A stretch of DNA of 64,000 nt from Streptomyces sp. R21 (GCF_041051975.1 NZ_CP163435.1:2666001-2730000); one strand, 5' to 3'. Shown: positions 8,495 through 18,356, numbered from the stretch's first letter. Notes: generated by a model from the letters alone, not told the origin. Numbers and translations: made by a program.

Positions 8495-10018
8495 TCACAC
8501 GGTGCCGTCGCCCGGCGGCTTCAGCACCTCGCCCACCGTCGTCTCCTCCTGCTGCCCGAGACGGCTGTGCGAGCGCCCGTACAGGAAGTAGACGGCGAAG
8601 CCGATCACCATCCAGATCCCGAAGCGCAGCCAGGTCTCGGCGGGCAGGTTGAGCATCAGCCACAGCGAGGCGAGGACCGACAGGATCGGGACCAGGGGCA
8701 CCAGCGGGGTGCGGAAGGAGCGGTGCAGGTCGGGGCGGTTCCTGCGGAGGATGATCACGCCGAGCGCGACGACCACGAAGGCGAAGAGCGTGCCGATGTT
8801 GACCAGTTCTGCGAGCTCGCTCAGGGGCGTGAAGCCCGCGAGGATCGCGATGATCACGCCGAGCAGGATCGTCGGCCGGTGCGGGGTCTTGAACTTCGGG
8901 TGGACGTGGGAGAAGAAGCGGGGCAGCAGTCCGTCGCGGCTCATCGCGAAGAAGACGCGGGTCTGGCCGAGCAGCAGGATCATGCACACGGTCGTGAGGC
9001 CGACGGCGGCGCCGAAGCTGATGAAGCCCGCGAACCACGGGTGCCCGGTGGCCTTGAAGGCGTCGGCGAGCGGCGCGGTGACGGACAGCTTCGTGTAGTG
9101 CTGCATGCCGGTCACGACGATGGACACCGCGACGTAGAGGGTGGTGCAGATGAGCAGGGAGCCGAGGATGCCGCGCGGCATGTCGCGCTGCGGGTTCCTG
9201 GTCTCCTCGGCGGCCGTGGCGACGACGTCGAACCCGATGAAGGCGAAGAAGACGACGGAGGCGGCGGTGAAGATGCCCATCACGCCGAAGTTGGACGGGG
9301 CCCAGCCGAACATCAGCTGGATGAGCGGGGACTGGAGGTCTCCGCCCGCCTCCACGGTCTGCGCCTTGGGGATGAACGGGTGGTAGTTGTCGCCCTCGAT
9401 GAAGAAGGCACCCGCGATGATCACGACGAGGACGACCGTCACCTTGATGGCGACGACGATCGAGGTGACGCGCGCCGAGAGCTTGGTGCCGAGCACGAGG
9501 ATGCCGGTGAGCACGAGGACCAGGGCGGCGGCGAGGATGTCGAAGCCGAAGCCATGGGCCCCGTCCCGGCCCGCGAGCCTCGCCGGCAGGTGCCAGCCGG
9601 CGTTGTCCAGCAGTGAGGCGATGTAGCCGGACCAGCCGACGGCGACCACCGCCGTGCCGAGCGCGAACTCCAGGACCAGGTCCCAGCCGATGATCCAGGC
9701 GGGCAGTTCGCCGAGGGAGGCGTACGAGAAGGTGTACGCGGAGCCCGCCACCGGCACCGTGGAGGCGAACTCGGCGTAGCAGAGCGCGGCGAGCCCGCAG
9801 CTGACCCCGGCCACCACGAAGGCCAGGGCGACGGCGGGACCGGCGTTGTTCTTGGCCACCGTGCCGGTGAGGACGAAGATGCCGGTGCCGATGATGACAC
9901 CGACGCCGAAGACGGTGAGATCCAGAGCCGACAGCGACTTCTTGAGTGCGTGCTCCGGCTCCTCAGTGTCCAAGATCGACTGTTCGACCTTCTTCGTTCT
10001 GAAGAGGGTGCTGCTCAC
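8495..10018 (-). CDS. APC-family cationic amino acid permease
   Basis: A 507-residue integral membrane protein with about 12-14 helices. The first helix carries the APC signature GVGVIIGTGIF and the next GPAVALAFVV, and FDVVATAAEE matches the cationic amino acid transporter (CAT/YfnA) group. The start is the GTG at 10016-10018 with GGGAGG upstream; a 43-codon longer reading lacks a ribosome site and runs into the dxs terminator. It likely imports basic amino acids by proton symport. It follows dxs on the same strand but is separated from it by a strong hairpin. Confidence 0.85.
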   Translation of the reverse strand: MSSTLFRTKKVEQSILDTEEPEHALKKSLSALDLTVFGVGVIIGTGIFVLTGTVAKNNAGPAVALAFVVAGVSCGLAALCYAEFASTVPVAGSAYTFSYASLGELPAWIIGWDLVLEFALGTAVVAVGWSGYIASLLDNAGWHLPARLAGRDGAHGFGFDILAAALVLVLTGILVLGTKLSARVTSIVVAIKVTVVLVVIIAGAFFIEGDNYHPFIPKAQTVEAGGDLQSPLIQLMFGWAPSNFGVMGIFTAASVVFFAFIGFDVVATAAEETRNPQRDMPRGILGSLLICTTLYVAVSIVVTGMQHYTKLSVTAPLADAFKATGHPWFAGFISFGAAVGLTTVCMILLLGQTRVFFAMSRDGLLPRFFSHVHPKFKTPHRPTILLGVIIAILAGFTPLSELAELVNIGTLFAFVVVALGVIILRRNRPDLHRSFRTPLVPLVPILSVLASLWLMLNLPAETWLRFGIWMVIGFAVYFLYGRSHSRLGQQEETTVGEVLKPPGDGTV

Positions 10019-10102
10019 GGGTGTACCTCCCACGCTCGTCGTCCTCGACATGATCGAGGGGGCTGCTGCTCCGTATGCCCCGGCACGGGTGGATTCACGC
10101 GA

Positions 10103-10147
10103 ATGGGCCGGTTCCGCCACCCGTACAGGGTGTCGGAACCGGCCCAT
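10103..10147 (-). terminator. Terminator of dxs
   Basis: A 14-bp perfect inverted repeat (10103-10116 with 10134-10147) with a 17-nt loop that can itself pair (CACCC with GGGTG). It lies 20 bp after the dxs stop. Confidence 0.85.
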
Positions 10148-10166
10148 CAGGCCGTGCGGGAACGCG

Positions 10167-12098
10167 TCAGTCGCGCACAGGCTCCGCCGCGTCCACGGCC
10201 TGCGCCGTGGTGCGCTCGAACCGGCCGTCCAGCTTGGAGACGAGGCCGGTGACCTGGCGTGCGATGTCCGGCGCGGTCAGCCCGATCTCCGCCATGACCT
10301 CGGCGCGGGAGGCGTGGTCGAGGAAGCGCGGCGGGATGCCGAAGTCGCGCAGCGGCACGTCGACGCCCGCGTCGCGCAGGGCCTGCGCGATCGCCGAACC
10401 GACGCCGCCGACGCGGGAGTTGTCCTCGACGGTGACGACCACGCGGTGCTGCTCGGCGAGCGGGGCCATGGCCTCGTCGACGGGCTTGACCCAGCGCGGG
10501 TCGACCACGGTGGTGGAGATGCCCTGCCGGTCGAGCAGGCCGGCGATCTCCAGGCACATCGGGGCGAGGGCGCCGATGGAGACCAGGAGCACGTCCGGGG
10601 CGTCGGTGCCGGCCTCGCGCAGTACGTCCATGCCGCCGATACGGCCCACGGCGGGCACCGCGGGGCCGACGGCGCCCTTGGAGAAGCGGACCACGGTCGG
10701 CGCGTCGTGCACCTCGACGGCCTCGCGGAGCTGGGCGCGGACCTGGTCGGCGTCGCGCGGCGCGGCGAGTCTGAGGCCGGGCACGACCTGGAGGATCGAC
10801 ATGTCCCACATGCCGTTGTGCGAGGCGCCGTCGGTGCCGGTGACACCCGCGCGGTCCAGCACGAAGGTGACCCCGCACTTGTGCAGGGCCACATCCATCA
10901 GGACCTGGTCGAAGGCGCGGTTGAGGAAGGTCGCGTAGACGGCGAAGACGGGGTGCAGTCCGCCGGTGGCGAGGCCTGCGGCGGAGACGGCGGCGTGCTG
11001 CTCCGCGATGCCGACGTCGTAGATCCGCTTCGGGAAGGCGTCGGCGAACTTCTTCAGGCCGACCGGCTGGAGCATCGCCGCGGTGATCGCGACGATGTCC
11101 TCGCGCTCCTGGCCGAGCTTGACCATCTCGTCGCCGAAGACGGAGGTCCAGTCGGCGCCCGAGGCCTTGATCGGCAGACCCGTGTCGGGGTGGATGGGGC
11201 CGATGCCGTGGAAGCGGTCCGCCTCGTCCTGGAGGGCCGGCTGGTAGCCGCGGCCCTTCTCGGTGAGGCAGTGCACGATGACCGGGCCGCCGAAGCGCTT
11301 GGCGCGGGCGAGCGCCGACTCCAGGGCCTCGATGTCGTGGCCGTCGATCGGGCCGACGTACTTGATGCCGAGGTCCTCGAACATGCCCTGCGGGGCGATG
11401 AAGTCCTTCAGGCCCTTCTTGGCGCCGTGCAGCGTCTCGTAGAGCGGCTTGCCGAGGACCGGAGTGCGCTCCAGGAGGTCCTTGGTGCGGGCCAGGAAGC
11501 GCTCGTAGCCGTCGGTGGTGCGCAGGGTCGCCAAGTGGTTCGCGAGGCCGCCGATGGTCGGCGCGTAGGAGCGCTCGTTGTCGTTGACGACGATCACCAG
11601 CGGGCGGTCCTTGGCGTCCGCGATGTTGTTGAGCGCCTCCCAGGCCATGCCGCCGGTGAGGGCGCCGTCGCCGATGACGGCGACCACGTGGTCGCCGCGG
11701 CCCTGCACCTCGTTGGCCTTCGCGAGGCCGTCGGCCCAGCCGAGGACCGTCGAGGCGTGCGAGTTCTCGATCACGTCGTGCTCGGACTCGGCCTGCGCGG
11801 GGTAGCCGGACAGGCCGCCCTTCATCTTCAGCTTCGAGAAGTCCTGCCGGCCGGTGAGCAGCTTGTGGACGTAGGACTGGTGGCCCGTGTCCCACAGCAC
11901 CCTGTCCTTCGGCGACTCGAAGACTCGGTGCAGGGCGATGGTGAGCTCGACGACTCCGAGGTTGGGGCCGAGGTGGCCGCCGGTCTTGGAGACCGCGTCG
12001 ACGAGGAAGGTCCTGATCTCGTCGGCCAGCTGGTCCAGCTGCTCCAGGCTGAGCCGGTCCAGATCGCGCGGTCCCGTGATGCGGGTCAGCAGCGGCAC
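10167..12098 (-). CDS. dxs: 1-deoxy-D-xylulose-5-phosphate synthase
   Basis: A 643-residue thiamine-diphosphate enzyme, full length for Dxs. It joins pyruvate and glyceraldehyde 3-phosphate to make 1-deoxy-D-xylulose 5-phosphate, the entry step of the MEP isoprenoid pathway, and also feeds thiamine and pyridoxal synthesis. Visible motifs include [21 protein letters not shown], the ThDP-binding [16 protein letters not shown] and the transketolase-type [10 protein letters not shown]. The GTG start has AAGGAGG at proper spacing. It is a single-gene unit closed by a hairpin on its 3' side. Streptomyces often carry two dxs copies; which one this is cannot be told from the window. Confidence 0.95.
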   Translation of the reverse strand: MPLLTRITGPRDLDRLSLEQLDQLADEIRTFLVDAVSKTGGHLGPNLGVVELTIALHRVFESPKDRVLWDTGHQSYVHKLLTGRQDFSKLKMKGGLSGYPAQAESEHDVIENSHASTVLGWADGLAKANEVQGRGDHVVAVIGDGALTGGMAWEALNNIADAKDRPLVIVVNDNERSYAPTIGGLANHLATLRTTDGYERFLARTKDLLERTPVLGKPLYETLHGAKKGLKDFIAPQGMFEDLGIKYVGPIDGHDIEALESALARAKRFGGPVIVHCLTEKGRGYQPALQDEADRFHGIGPIHPDTGLPIKASGADWTSVFGDEMVKLGQEREDIVAITAAMLQPVGLKKFADAFPKRIYDVGIAEQHAAVSAAGLATGGLHPVFAVYATFLNRAFDQVLMDVALHKCGVTFVLDRAGVTGTDGASHNGMWDMSILQVVPGLRLAAPRDADQVRAQLREAVEVHDAPTVVRFSKGAVGPAVPAVGRIGGMDVLREAGTDAPDVLLVSIGALAPMCLEIAGLLDRQGISTTVVDPRWVKPVDEAMAPLAEQHRVVVTVEDNSRVGGVGSAIAQALRDAGVDVPLRDFGIPPRFLDHASRAEVMAEIGLTAPDIARQVTGLVSKLDGRFERTTAQAVDAAEPVRD

Positions 12099-12291
12099 CC
12101 GTGCCTCCTTGCAGTAGAGCTGTTCGAGCTTTCGCCGGGTCTGTCGAGTCTAATGTTCCGCCTTTCATGGCGGCGTCCGGGCTCTGGGGTGTACGTCACG
12201 CGAACGGCCGTAAATCGCCCGTACACGCGTTCCCTTTCCGTACGGGTTCCGGGCTGTTCGGGACGTGTTCCGGATCCGTTCCGGACAGGGA

Positions 12292-12323
12292 AGTGCCCGG
12301 TACCGCCATTGGTACCGGGCACT
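12292..12323 (-). terminator. Terminator of the xylFGH operon
   Basis: A 13-bp perfect inverted repeat (12292-12304 with 12311-12323) with a 6-nt loop, 22 bp after the xylH stop and upstream of dxs. Confidence 0.85.
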
Positions 12324-12345
12324 CGTCCTGGGGCGATCCGCGTGC

Positions 12346-13689
12346 TTACGCGCGCCCTGCGGCCTTCTGGCTCTTGCGCGAGACCGAGTCGATCACCACG
12401 GCGCCGAGGAGCACGGCCCCGGTGATCATGTACTGGATCGACGTGTTCATGTTGAGCAGGTCCAGACCGGTCTGGATGGACTGGATGACCAGCATGCCCA
12501 GCAGGGCCGACCAGACGCTTCCCCGGCCGCCGAAGAGGCTGGTGCCGCCGATGACGGCGGCCGCGATGGCCAGCATCAGAGTGTTGCCGCCGCCGGCGTT
12601 CAGCGTCGCGGATGCGGTCTGACCGGCGAAGAACATACCGCCGACCGCGGCGAAACCACCGGAGATCGCGAACACCGTGATGCGGATCATGGGCACGTTG
12701 ATGCCGGCCCGGCGGGCCGCCTCGATGCCGCCACCGACCGCGAAGACCTTGCGGCCGTAGGTGGTGCGCCGCAGCACGAAGTCGACGATCACCAGCGCCG
12801 CGAGGAAGATCACCAGGGCGTTGGAGACACCCTCGGCGTTGTTCAGCACGGCGGCGGCGGCGAAGGCCGCCACGGCGAGGGCGCCGACGCGGATCACGAT
12901 CTCGCTGGTGGGACGGAAGGGCACTCCCGCCGCACGGCGGCGGCGCTGCTCGCCGACCGAGCCCACGAGCATGGACAGGACGCCGAGTCCGGCAAGCACG
13001 TAGGCGCCGATGACGGCCTGGTCCATGAAGAAGGAGTTCTGGCCCAGCAGGTGCACCGGGCCCTTCTCGGCCGGGATGTTGATGGTGCCGCTCGAACCGA
13101 GCAGCCACAGCATCAGGCCGTTCCAGCCGAGGAAGCCGGCCAGGGTCACCACGAACGCCGGTACGCCGATCCTGGCGAAGAACCAGCCGTGCAGCGCACC
13201 GATGCCGATACCGGTGAGGATCGTCAGAATCAGGGACAGCCAGGCGTTCATGCCATGGGTGACCACGAAAACGGCGAAGAGCGTGGACGCGAGGCCGCTG
13301 ACCGAGCCGACGGAGAGGTCGATCTCGCCGAGCAGCAGCACGAACACGAGGCCGATGGCGAGCATGCCGGTGGCCGACATGTAGTAGCTGATGTTCGACA
13401 GGTTGTCGGCACTGAGGAAACGATCGTTCTGGAGCTGGAAGATCGTCCAGATGACGATCAGGCCGACGAAGACCGGGAGGGAGCCGAGCTCACCGCCCTT
13501 CACCTTGCGCTTGAACTCGGTGACGTAACCCTTCAGGCCCTCTTCGCGGACCAGCAGGCGCGGGTCGACGACGGACACCGGGGCGGCCGTGGGGTCGTCG
13601 GCAGGAGCGACGGTGGTCTGTCCCGGCTCGGCCTCCGACTTCGAGAGGTTGGACGAGTCGCCCTTCACGGTCTTCGACGTGTCACTCAC
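12346..13689 (-). CDS. xylH: Xylose-type ABC transporter permease
   Basis: A 447-residue permease of the XylH/RbsC group. A charged cytoplasmic N-terminus of about 70 residues precedes 10-12 helices. The LLLGEIDLSVGS motif is typical of pentose/hexose permeases of this class, and FAVGGGIEAARRAGI is the ATPase-coupling loop. The GTG start overlaps the xylG stop (GTGA). It forms the membrane channel for xylF/xylG. By synteny it corresponds to SCO6011 of S. coelicolor, part of a system linked to xylose uptake; other sugars remain possible. Confidence 0.88.
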   Translation of the reverse strand: MSDTSKTVKGDSSNLSKSEAEPGQTTVAPADDPTAAPVSVVDPRLLVREEGLKGYVTEFKRKVKGGELGSLPVFVGLIVIWTIFQLQNDRFLSADNLSNISYYMSATGMLAIGLVFVLLLGEIDLSVGSVSGLASTLFAVFVVTHGMNAWLSLILTILTGIGIGALHGWFFARIGVPAFVVTLAGFLGWNGLMLWLLGSSGTINIPAEKGPVHLLGQNSFFMDQAVIGAYVLAGLGVLSMLVGSVGEQRRRRAAGVPFRPTSEIVIRVGALAVAAFAAAAVLNNAEGVSNALVIFLAALVIVDFVLRRTTYGRKVFAVGGGIEAARRAGINVPMIRITVFAISGGFAAVGGMFFAGQTASATLNAGGGNTLMLAIAAAVIGGTSLFGGRGSVWSALLGMLVIQSIQTGLDLLNMNTSIQYMITGAVLLGAVVIDSVSRKSQKAAGRA

Positions 13690-14468
13690 TTTGCCGCCTC
13701 CGTGGTGCGACGCCCCGCACGACGGGTCACGGCGTTTTCCGTGGCTCCCGTGATCGCGGCGATGATCTCTTCGTGGCTGGTGTCCTTCACCGGGAAGGAG
13801 CCGTTGTTCTTGCCGAGGCGCAGCACGGCGACGGTGTCCGCGACCGCCTTCACGTCGGCCATGTTGTGGCTGATGAGAATGACGCCGAGGTTCCGCTCGC
13901 GCAGCCGCTCGACCAGGTCGAGGACCTGTGCGGTCTGCTCGACACCGAGGGCCGCGGTGGGCTCGTCGAGGATGACGACCTTCGGGTCACCGATCAGGGC
14001 GCGGGCGATGGCCACGACCTGGCGCTGGCCACCCGAAAGGCTGGCGATCGGGATGCGCACGCTCGGAATGCGGATGGAGAGCGTGCTCAGCAGCTCGCGT
14101 GCCTGCTTCTCCATCGTCACCTCGTCGATGACGCCGCGGTGCAGCAGTTCCCTGCCGAGGAAGAGGTTGCCCACCACGTCGAGGTTGTCGCACAGGGCGA
14201 GGTCCTGGTAGACCGTCGCGACGCCGAGTCCCTGGGCGTCGTGCGGCTTGTTGATGCTGACCGGGTCGCCCTCCCACTCGATGACGCCCTCATCGATGGG
14301 GTGCACACCCGCGATCGTCTTGACCAGGGTGGACTTTCCTGCGCCGTTGTCGCCGACAAGGGCGACCACTTCTCCGGCGTGGACCTCCAGTTCGACATCG
14401 GTGAGTGCCTGGACCGCACCGAATCGCTTGGAGACTCCGCGCAACGCCAACACGGGCGTAGCGGACAC
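13686..14468 (-). CDS. xylG: Xylose-type ABC transporter ATP-binding protein (single domain)
   Basis: A 260-residue ABC ATPase with Walker A GDNGAGKS, Q-loop, signature LSGGQRQ and Walker B VVILDEPTAALG. Most XylG/RbsA proteins contain two ABC domains (about 500 residues); this one has one, so it probably works as a homodimer. The start is the GTG preceded nine bases upstream by AAGGAG; the in-frame ATG inside that spacer has no room for a ribosome site. Translation is coupled to xylH by a 4-base overlap. Confidence 0.88.
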   Translation of the reverse strand: MSATPVLALRGVSKRFGAVQALTDVELEVHAGEVVALVGDNGAGKSTLVKTIAGVHPIDEGVIEWEGDPVSINKPHDAQGLGVATVYQDLALCDNLDVVGNLFLGRELLHRGVIDEVTMEKQARELLSTLSIRIPSVRIPIASLSGGQRQVVAIARALIGDPKVVILDEPTAALGVEQTAQVLDLVERLRERNLGVILISHNMADVKAVADTVAVLRLGKNNGSFPVKDTSHEEIIAAITGATENAVTRRAGRRTTEAAK

Positions 14469-14598
14469 GTGAACCATCTCCTTCGCCGCCTGACCGGCGG
14501 GGATGCCGCGCTTGATGACACAGGCGCGGAGGGTTGTGCGCAAGGCACAGGTTTACAAGATGAACATGCGCGAAACCGCCGCCCTTGGCAACGGTTCC

Positions 14599-14649
14599 GT
14601 CCGACGCCCGCCCCGGCAGCGGGGTTGTAGGCCGGGGCGGGCGTCGGAC
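14599..14649 (-). terminator. Strong intercistronic hairpin between xylF and xylG
   Basis: A 19-bp perfect inverted repeat (14599-14617 with 14631-14649, 13-nt loop). It lies 52 bp after the xylF stop and 130 bp before xylG. Such a structure can end most transcripts after the binding-protein gene or protect the xylF message, giving more binding protein than transporter. Confidence 0.8.
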
Positions 14650-14701
14650 AGGCTTCGCCGGACCGCTGTGCGGTCCTCGCGCGGCTACGTGCCCGGAGTG
14701 C

Positions 14702-15802
14702 TTACTGAAGGCCGGCGGCCTTGCAGGCCTTGGCGTAGTCAGCGGTGCAGATCTGGTCGACGGTGTAGAGCTTGTCCTTGATCACCGTGTCCTTGATGTT
14801 GGCCTTGGTGACCGACACCGGGGTCAGCAGCTGCGAGGGCACCTTGTCACCGGAGCCGCTGGTCTGCGTGCCGGTGGCCAGGGAGGAGATGCTCTTGCCC
14901 TGGAGCAGGTTGACCGCGAGCTGGGCAGCGGCGTCCGCCTCGGGCTTGAAGGCCTTGTAGACGGTGCTCGACTGGGTGCCCGCGACGATCCGCTGGATGC
15001 CCGCCAGCTCCGCGTCCTGGCCCGTCAGCGGGATGCCGCTGATACCGGCGCCCTTGAGCGTGGTGGCGATACCGCCGGCCATGCCGTCGTTCGCGGCGTA
15101 GACGCCCGCGATCTTCTTGGCACCGATCTGGGTGATGGCCGCGGACATCTTCTGCGCGGCGACCGTGTCCTTCCACAGGCCGGACTGCTCGTAGGCGATG
15201 TCGACCTTGCCGTCGAGGATCTTGTGCGCGCCCTGCTTGAACTGACCGGCGTTCGGGTCGGCGTCGTCACCGTTGATCATGACGACCTTCGCCTTGGGCG
15301 TGGCCTTGGAGCCGAGCGCGTCGAGCAGCGCCTGACCCTGGAGCTCGCCGACCTTGACGTTGTCGAAGGAGACGTACGCAGAGACCGGGCCCTGGGACAG
15401 ACGGTCGTACGCGACGACCTTGATGCCCTTGTCGACGGCCTTCTGGATCGAGGACTTGATGGCCGCGGAGTCCTGGGCGCTGACCACGATGACCTTGACG
15501 CCCTGCGTGATCATGGTGCTGACCTGCTGGGCCTGCTTGGCCGCGTCACCCGCGGCGTTCGCGTACTGAACCTTGCAGTCGGGGCACAGCTCCTTGACCT
15601 TGGCGTCGAAGAGCGGGTGGTCGAACTTCTCGTAGCGCGCGGTGACGCTGTCGGGAAGCAGCAGGCCGATCGTCTTGCTGCCGGAGCTGCTGGTGCTGCT
15701 GCCCGAGTCGTTCTTGTCGCCGGCCTTGCCGCAGGCGGCCACGGAGAGAGCCATCGAAACCGCGGCGGTACCGATCACGACTCTACGCATCGTTGCGTTC
15801 AT
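14702..15802 (-). CDS. xylF: Xylose-type sugar-binding lipoprotein
   Basis: A 366-residue periplasmic-binding-protein type 1 (XylF/ChvE group). The signal peptide ends in the lipobox VAACG, followed by a Ser/Gly-rich linker and IGLLLPDSVTARYEKFD. The family hallmark VKVIVVSAQDS and the VYAANDGMAGG stretch are present. The ATG at 15802 lies after GGGAGG; another in-frame ATG four codons later is possible. It is anchored outside the membrane and delivers sugar to XylGH. It is the first gene of the operon, 122 bp after the rok7B7 stop. Confidence 0.88.
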   Translation of the reverse strand: MNATMRRVVIGTAAVSMALSVAACGKAGDKNDSGSSTSSSGSKTIGLLLPDSVTARYEKFDHPLFDAKVKELCPDCKVQYANAAGDAAKQAQQVSTMITQGVKVIVVSAQDSAAIKSSIQKAVDKGIKVVAYDRLSQGPVSAYVSFDNVKVGELQGQALLDALGSKATPKAKVVMINGDDADPNAGQFKQGAHKILDGKVDIAYEQSGLWKDTVAAQKMSAAITQIGAKKIAGVYAANDGMAGGIATTLKGAGISGIPLTGQDAELAGIQRIVAGTQSSTVYKAFKPEADAAAQLAVNLLQGKSISSLATGTQTSGSGDKVPSQLLTPVSVTKANIKDTVIKDKLYTVDQICTADYAKACKAAGLQ

Positions 15803-15883
15803 TTGGGGGTGCCTCCCTGACAGGGCCGCAACGCTGCGGCCGAGGTGGCTGGAAGTCAACTCGGCCACACGTGCGACGTCAAG

Positions 15884-15895
15884 AAGTAAATACTT
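15884..15895. promoter_or_regulatory. Inverted repeat in the xylF promoter, candidate operator
   Basis: AAGTA-AA-TACTT, a 5-bp-arm inverted repeat in an AT-rich patch 80 bp upstream of xylF. Its position fits binding by the neighbouring ROK regulator, but the arms are short and the assignment is a guess. Confidence 0.3.
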
Positions 15896-15924
15896 AACGA
15901 GATGGCAACGGCGCTATTCGTTCT

Positions 15925-17124
15925 CTAAGTGAAGGCAGGGGTCACCGTGTGCAGGGTGCCGTCCAAAAGGGTCGAATCGCCCATCTCGCTGAGTGCGAGA
16001 GCAAGCGCTCCGAGTACCTCCGCACGACCCCCAAGTGCCCCTGGGAGAACGGATAGTTGACGTGCCGCGCTGGGGATCGCATAGCGGCCGACAGACTCTC
16101 TGATGGGCCCGAGAACCAGCTCCCCGGCCTCGGCGAGATCGCCACCGAGGACCACCCGGCTCGGGTTCAGCAAATTGCAGAGATTGGCGACTCCACTGCC
16201 GATGTGACGGCCGACGTCGGCGATCACGCGACGGCAGCCCGGGTCTCCGTCCCGTGCCAGCCTGACCACTCCTTCCATGGTCAGATCGGTGCCATGACTG
16301 GACTGGAGGAGCGGCAGCACATAGCGCGCGGCCGCAAAGGTCTCCAGGCAGCCCCGATTGCCGCAGCGGCAGACGGGGCCGGATTCATCAAGAGTAATAT
16401 GCCCGATTTCTCCCGCTGTGCCACCCGGGCCGCGGTAGATCTTGCCGCTGATGACCAGTCCCGCGCCGACACCGCTGGCGACCTTGATGTAGGCCAGGTC
16501 CTTGACCCCGCGCCCACTGCCCCACACCAGCTCACCGAGGGCACCCAGGTTGGCGTCGTTGTCCACGTACACCGGCACGCCGAGCCGCCCCCGCAGCTCC
16601 TCGGCGGGCTTCGCACCGGTCCAGCCCGGCAGGATCGAGGTGGAGCCCAGGGTCCCGGACTCGACGTCGATCGGGCCCGGCACACCGAGCCCGACGCCGG
16701 CGACCTTGGATCGGTCGACCCCGGTTGCTGCAATCAGGCGACTGACCAGCTCCTCCGCCCGGTCGAAGCCCTGCGCGGCGGAGGCGTCCACATCGAGCGG
16801 CTCGGACTCCTCGGCGAGCACCTGGTGGGCGAGATTCCCGACCGCGACGCGCAAATGCGTATGCCCGAAATCGACGCCGATCACGATGCCGGCGTCACCG
16901 CTCAGACTGACGCTGCGGGCCCTGCGGCCCCCGGCCGAAGTGGGTGTGACCTCGACCGTTCCCCCGTCCTTGAGCTCACGGACGATATTGGAAACGGTCG
17001 CGGCGGACAGGCCCGTCGTCCTCGCGATCTCCGCCTGCGTCAGCGAGCCCGCAAGGCGCACCGCACGGACGACGCGCTCCAGATTGGCCCGGTGCAGCGA
17101 CGACTGCGAACCCGGAGTCTCCAC
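15925..17124 (-). CDS. rok7B7: ROK-family transcriptional regulator
   Basis: A 399-residue ROK repressor. An N-terminal winged HTH (TQAEIARTTGLSAATVSN) is followed by the ROK sugar-kinase-like domain, with VIGVDFGHTHLRVAVG, GVGLGVPGPID and the zinc-binding region ending in CRCGNRGCLE. The GTG at 17122-17124 follows GGGAGG; a TTG 17 codons upstream has no ribosome site. By position between ngcEFG and xylFGH it matches Rok7B7 (SCO6008), reported to affect xylose use, carbon catabolite repression and antibiotic production in S. coelicolor. It is transcribed in the same direction as both transporter operons. Confidence 0.85.
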   Translation of the reverse strand: METPGSQSSLHRANLERVVRAVRLAGSLTQAEIARTTGLSAATVSNIVRELKDGGTVEVTPTSAGGRRARSVSLSGDAGIVIGVDFGHTHLRVAVGNLAHQVLAEESEPLDVDASAAQGFDRAEELVSRLIAATGVDRSKVAGVGLGVPGPIDVESGTLGSTSILPGWTGAKPAEELRGRLGVPVYVDNDANLGALGELVWGSGRGVKDLAYIKVASGVGAGLVISGKIYRGPGGTAGEIGHITLDESGPVCRCGNRGCLETFAAARYVLPLLQSSHGTDLTMEGVVRLARDGDPGCRRVIADVGRHIGSGVANLCNLLNPSRVVLGGDLAEAGELVLGPIRESVGRYAIPSAARQLSVLPGALGGRAEVLGALALALSEMGDSTLLDGTLHTVTPAFT

Positions 17125-17350
17125 GACGACCTCCCGCGTACGGGGCCGCTTCGGTGAGACCCCGTTTATGTCCAACTAGTGAACTCTAAGCTGAGCCGTT
17201 CGGGTCACCTCCCGTCAAGAGGTTGAGCTACATCTGGGCAACCGGGCCTACGGATGAGAGCCCTGTCACGAACGCCCCGGGACACCGGTTCCGGGTCCGC
17301 CGGGGCGGTCCGCCGCCTGCCCCGGCGCCCGGCCGACAGCGGCAGCAGCA

Positions 17351-17385
17351 GTACGCCGCCCCGCAGCGGATGTGGGGCGGCGTAC
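17351..17385 (-). terminator. Terminator of ngcEFG
   Basis: A 12-bp perfect inverted repeat (17351-17362 with 17374-17385) in the 307-bp gap between ngcG and the ROK gene, 46 bp after the ngcG stop. The rest of the gap is the rok7B7 promoter region, where GAACTCTAAG at 17181-17190 resembles GTTCTCTAAG at 15920-15929 upstream of xylF. Confidence 0.8.
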
Positions 17386-17431
17386 GCGTGCTGCGGGGCT
17401 CCCGGCGACGTCGGCGCGGGGAGGCGGTCGG

Positions 17432-18355
17432 TTACTTCAGTGCCCCCGCCGTCAGCCCCTGCACCACCTGCCGCTGGAAGATGATGTACGCCGCGAGCAC
17501 CGGCAGCATCGCCATGACCAGGCCCGCGAACAGGCCCGACCAGTCACCCTTGTACCCCTGGCTGGTGGCCAGCTCGACGAGGCCCTGGGAGAGCACCTTC
17601 TTGTCCGGGTCGGTGTTCAGGACCGTCGGCAGCATGTACTGGTTCCACTGCCCCAGGAAGTTGAAGATGCCGACACTGATCAGGCCGGGCTTGGCCATCG
17701 GCAGCATGATCTGGAAGAACGTCCTGGTGTGCGAGGCCCCGTCGACGAACGCCGCCTCCGCGATCGAGGTCGGCAGCGTCCTGAAGAACGACGTCAGGAA
17801 GAAGACGGTGAACGGCAGCGAGTACGCGATGTAGACGAGGATCAGCCCCGGCAGCGTGTTCAGCAGCTGCATGTTGTTCAGCACGTAGAACAGCGGCACC
17901 AGCGCCAGCATCACCGGGAAGCTCATGCCGCCGACGAACAGGTAGTAGATGAAGCGGTTGCCCGGGAACTCGAAGCGGGCCAGTACGTACGCCGCCATCG
18001 AACCGAGGATGAGCGTGCCGGCCAGCGAGAAGCCCACCACGATGAGGGTGTTGCCGAAGTAGTCGCTCATGTGCGCCTGCGACCAGGCGCGCGACCAGTT
18101 GTCGAAGTGCAGCTTGTCCGGCAGTGACCAGGGCGAACTGAAGATGGAGTTGTCGTCCTTGAAGGACGTCATCACCGCCCACAGCAGCGGCAGTACGACC
18201 ATGATCGCCCAGAGGACGAGGACGCCGTGCGAGAAGACGTTGAGCACGCCGCCCCCGCTGCTCTTCGTCTGCTCCGGTGCGGCCGCCTTCGTCTTGGTGA
18301 CCCGGGGACGGTCCTCGACCGGCTCCAGGGGCGGCGGGGTTTCGGTGGTCTTCAT
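17432..18355 (-). CDS. ngcG: Sugar ABC permease NgcG (N-acetylglucosamine/chitobiose)
   Basis: A 307-residue CUT1-type permease (MalG/AraQ class) with six helices and the coupling loop EAAFVDGASHTRTFFQIMLP. A Pro/Lys-rich cytoplasmic N-terminus of about 35 residues precedes TM1. It starts one base after the ngcF stop (TGAGATG), so the two are coupled. No ATPase gene is in the operon; in Streptomyces such systems commonly borrow the shared ATPase MsiK. By synteny it is SCO6007. Confidence 0.85.
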   Translation of the reverse strand: MKTTETPPPLEPVEDRPRVTKTKAAAPEQTKSSGGGVLNVFSHGVLVLWAIMVVLPLLWAVMTSFKDDNSIFSSPWSLPDKLHFDNWSRAWSQAHMSDYFGNTLIVVGFSLAGTLILGSMAAYVLARFEFPGNRFIYYLFVGGMSFPVMLALVPLFYVLNNMQLLNTLPGLILVYIAYSLPFTVFFLTSFFRTLPTSIAEAAFVDGASHTRTFFQIMLPMAKPGLISVGIFNFLGQWNQYMLPTVLNTDPDKKVLSQGLVELATSQGYKGDWSGLFAGLVMAMLPVLAAYIIFQRQVVQGLTAGALK

Positions 18356-18356
18356 C

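Noticed and set aside
17223..17834. A rightward open frame over the ngcG terminator and ngcG
   Set aside because: It crosses the terminator and runs antisense to a clear permease gene; the composition is not protein-like.
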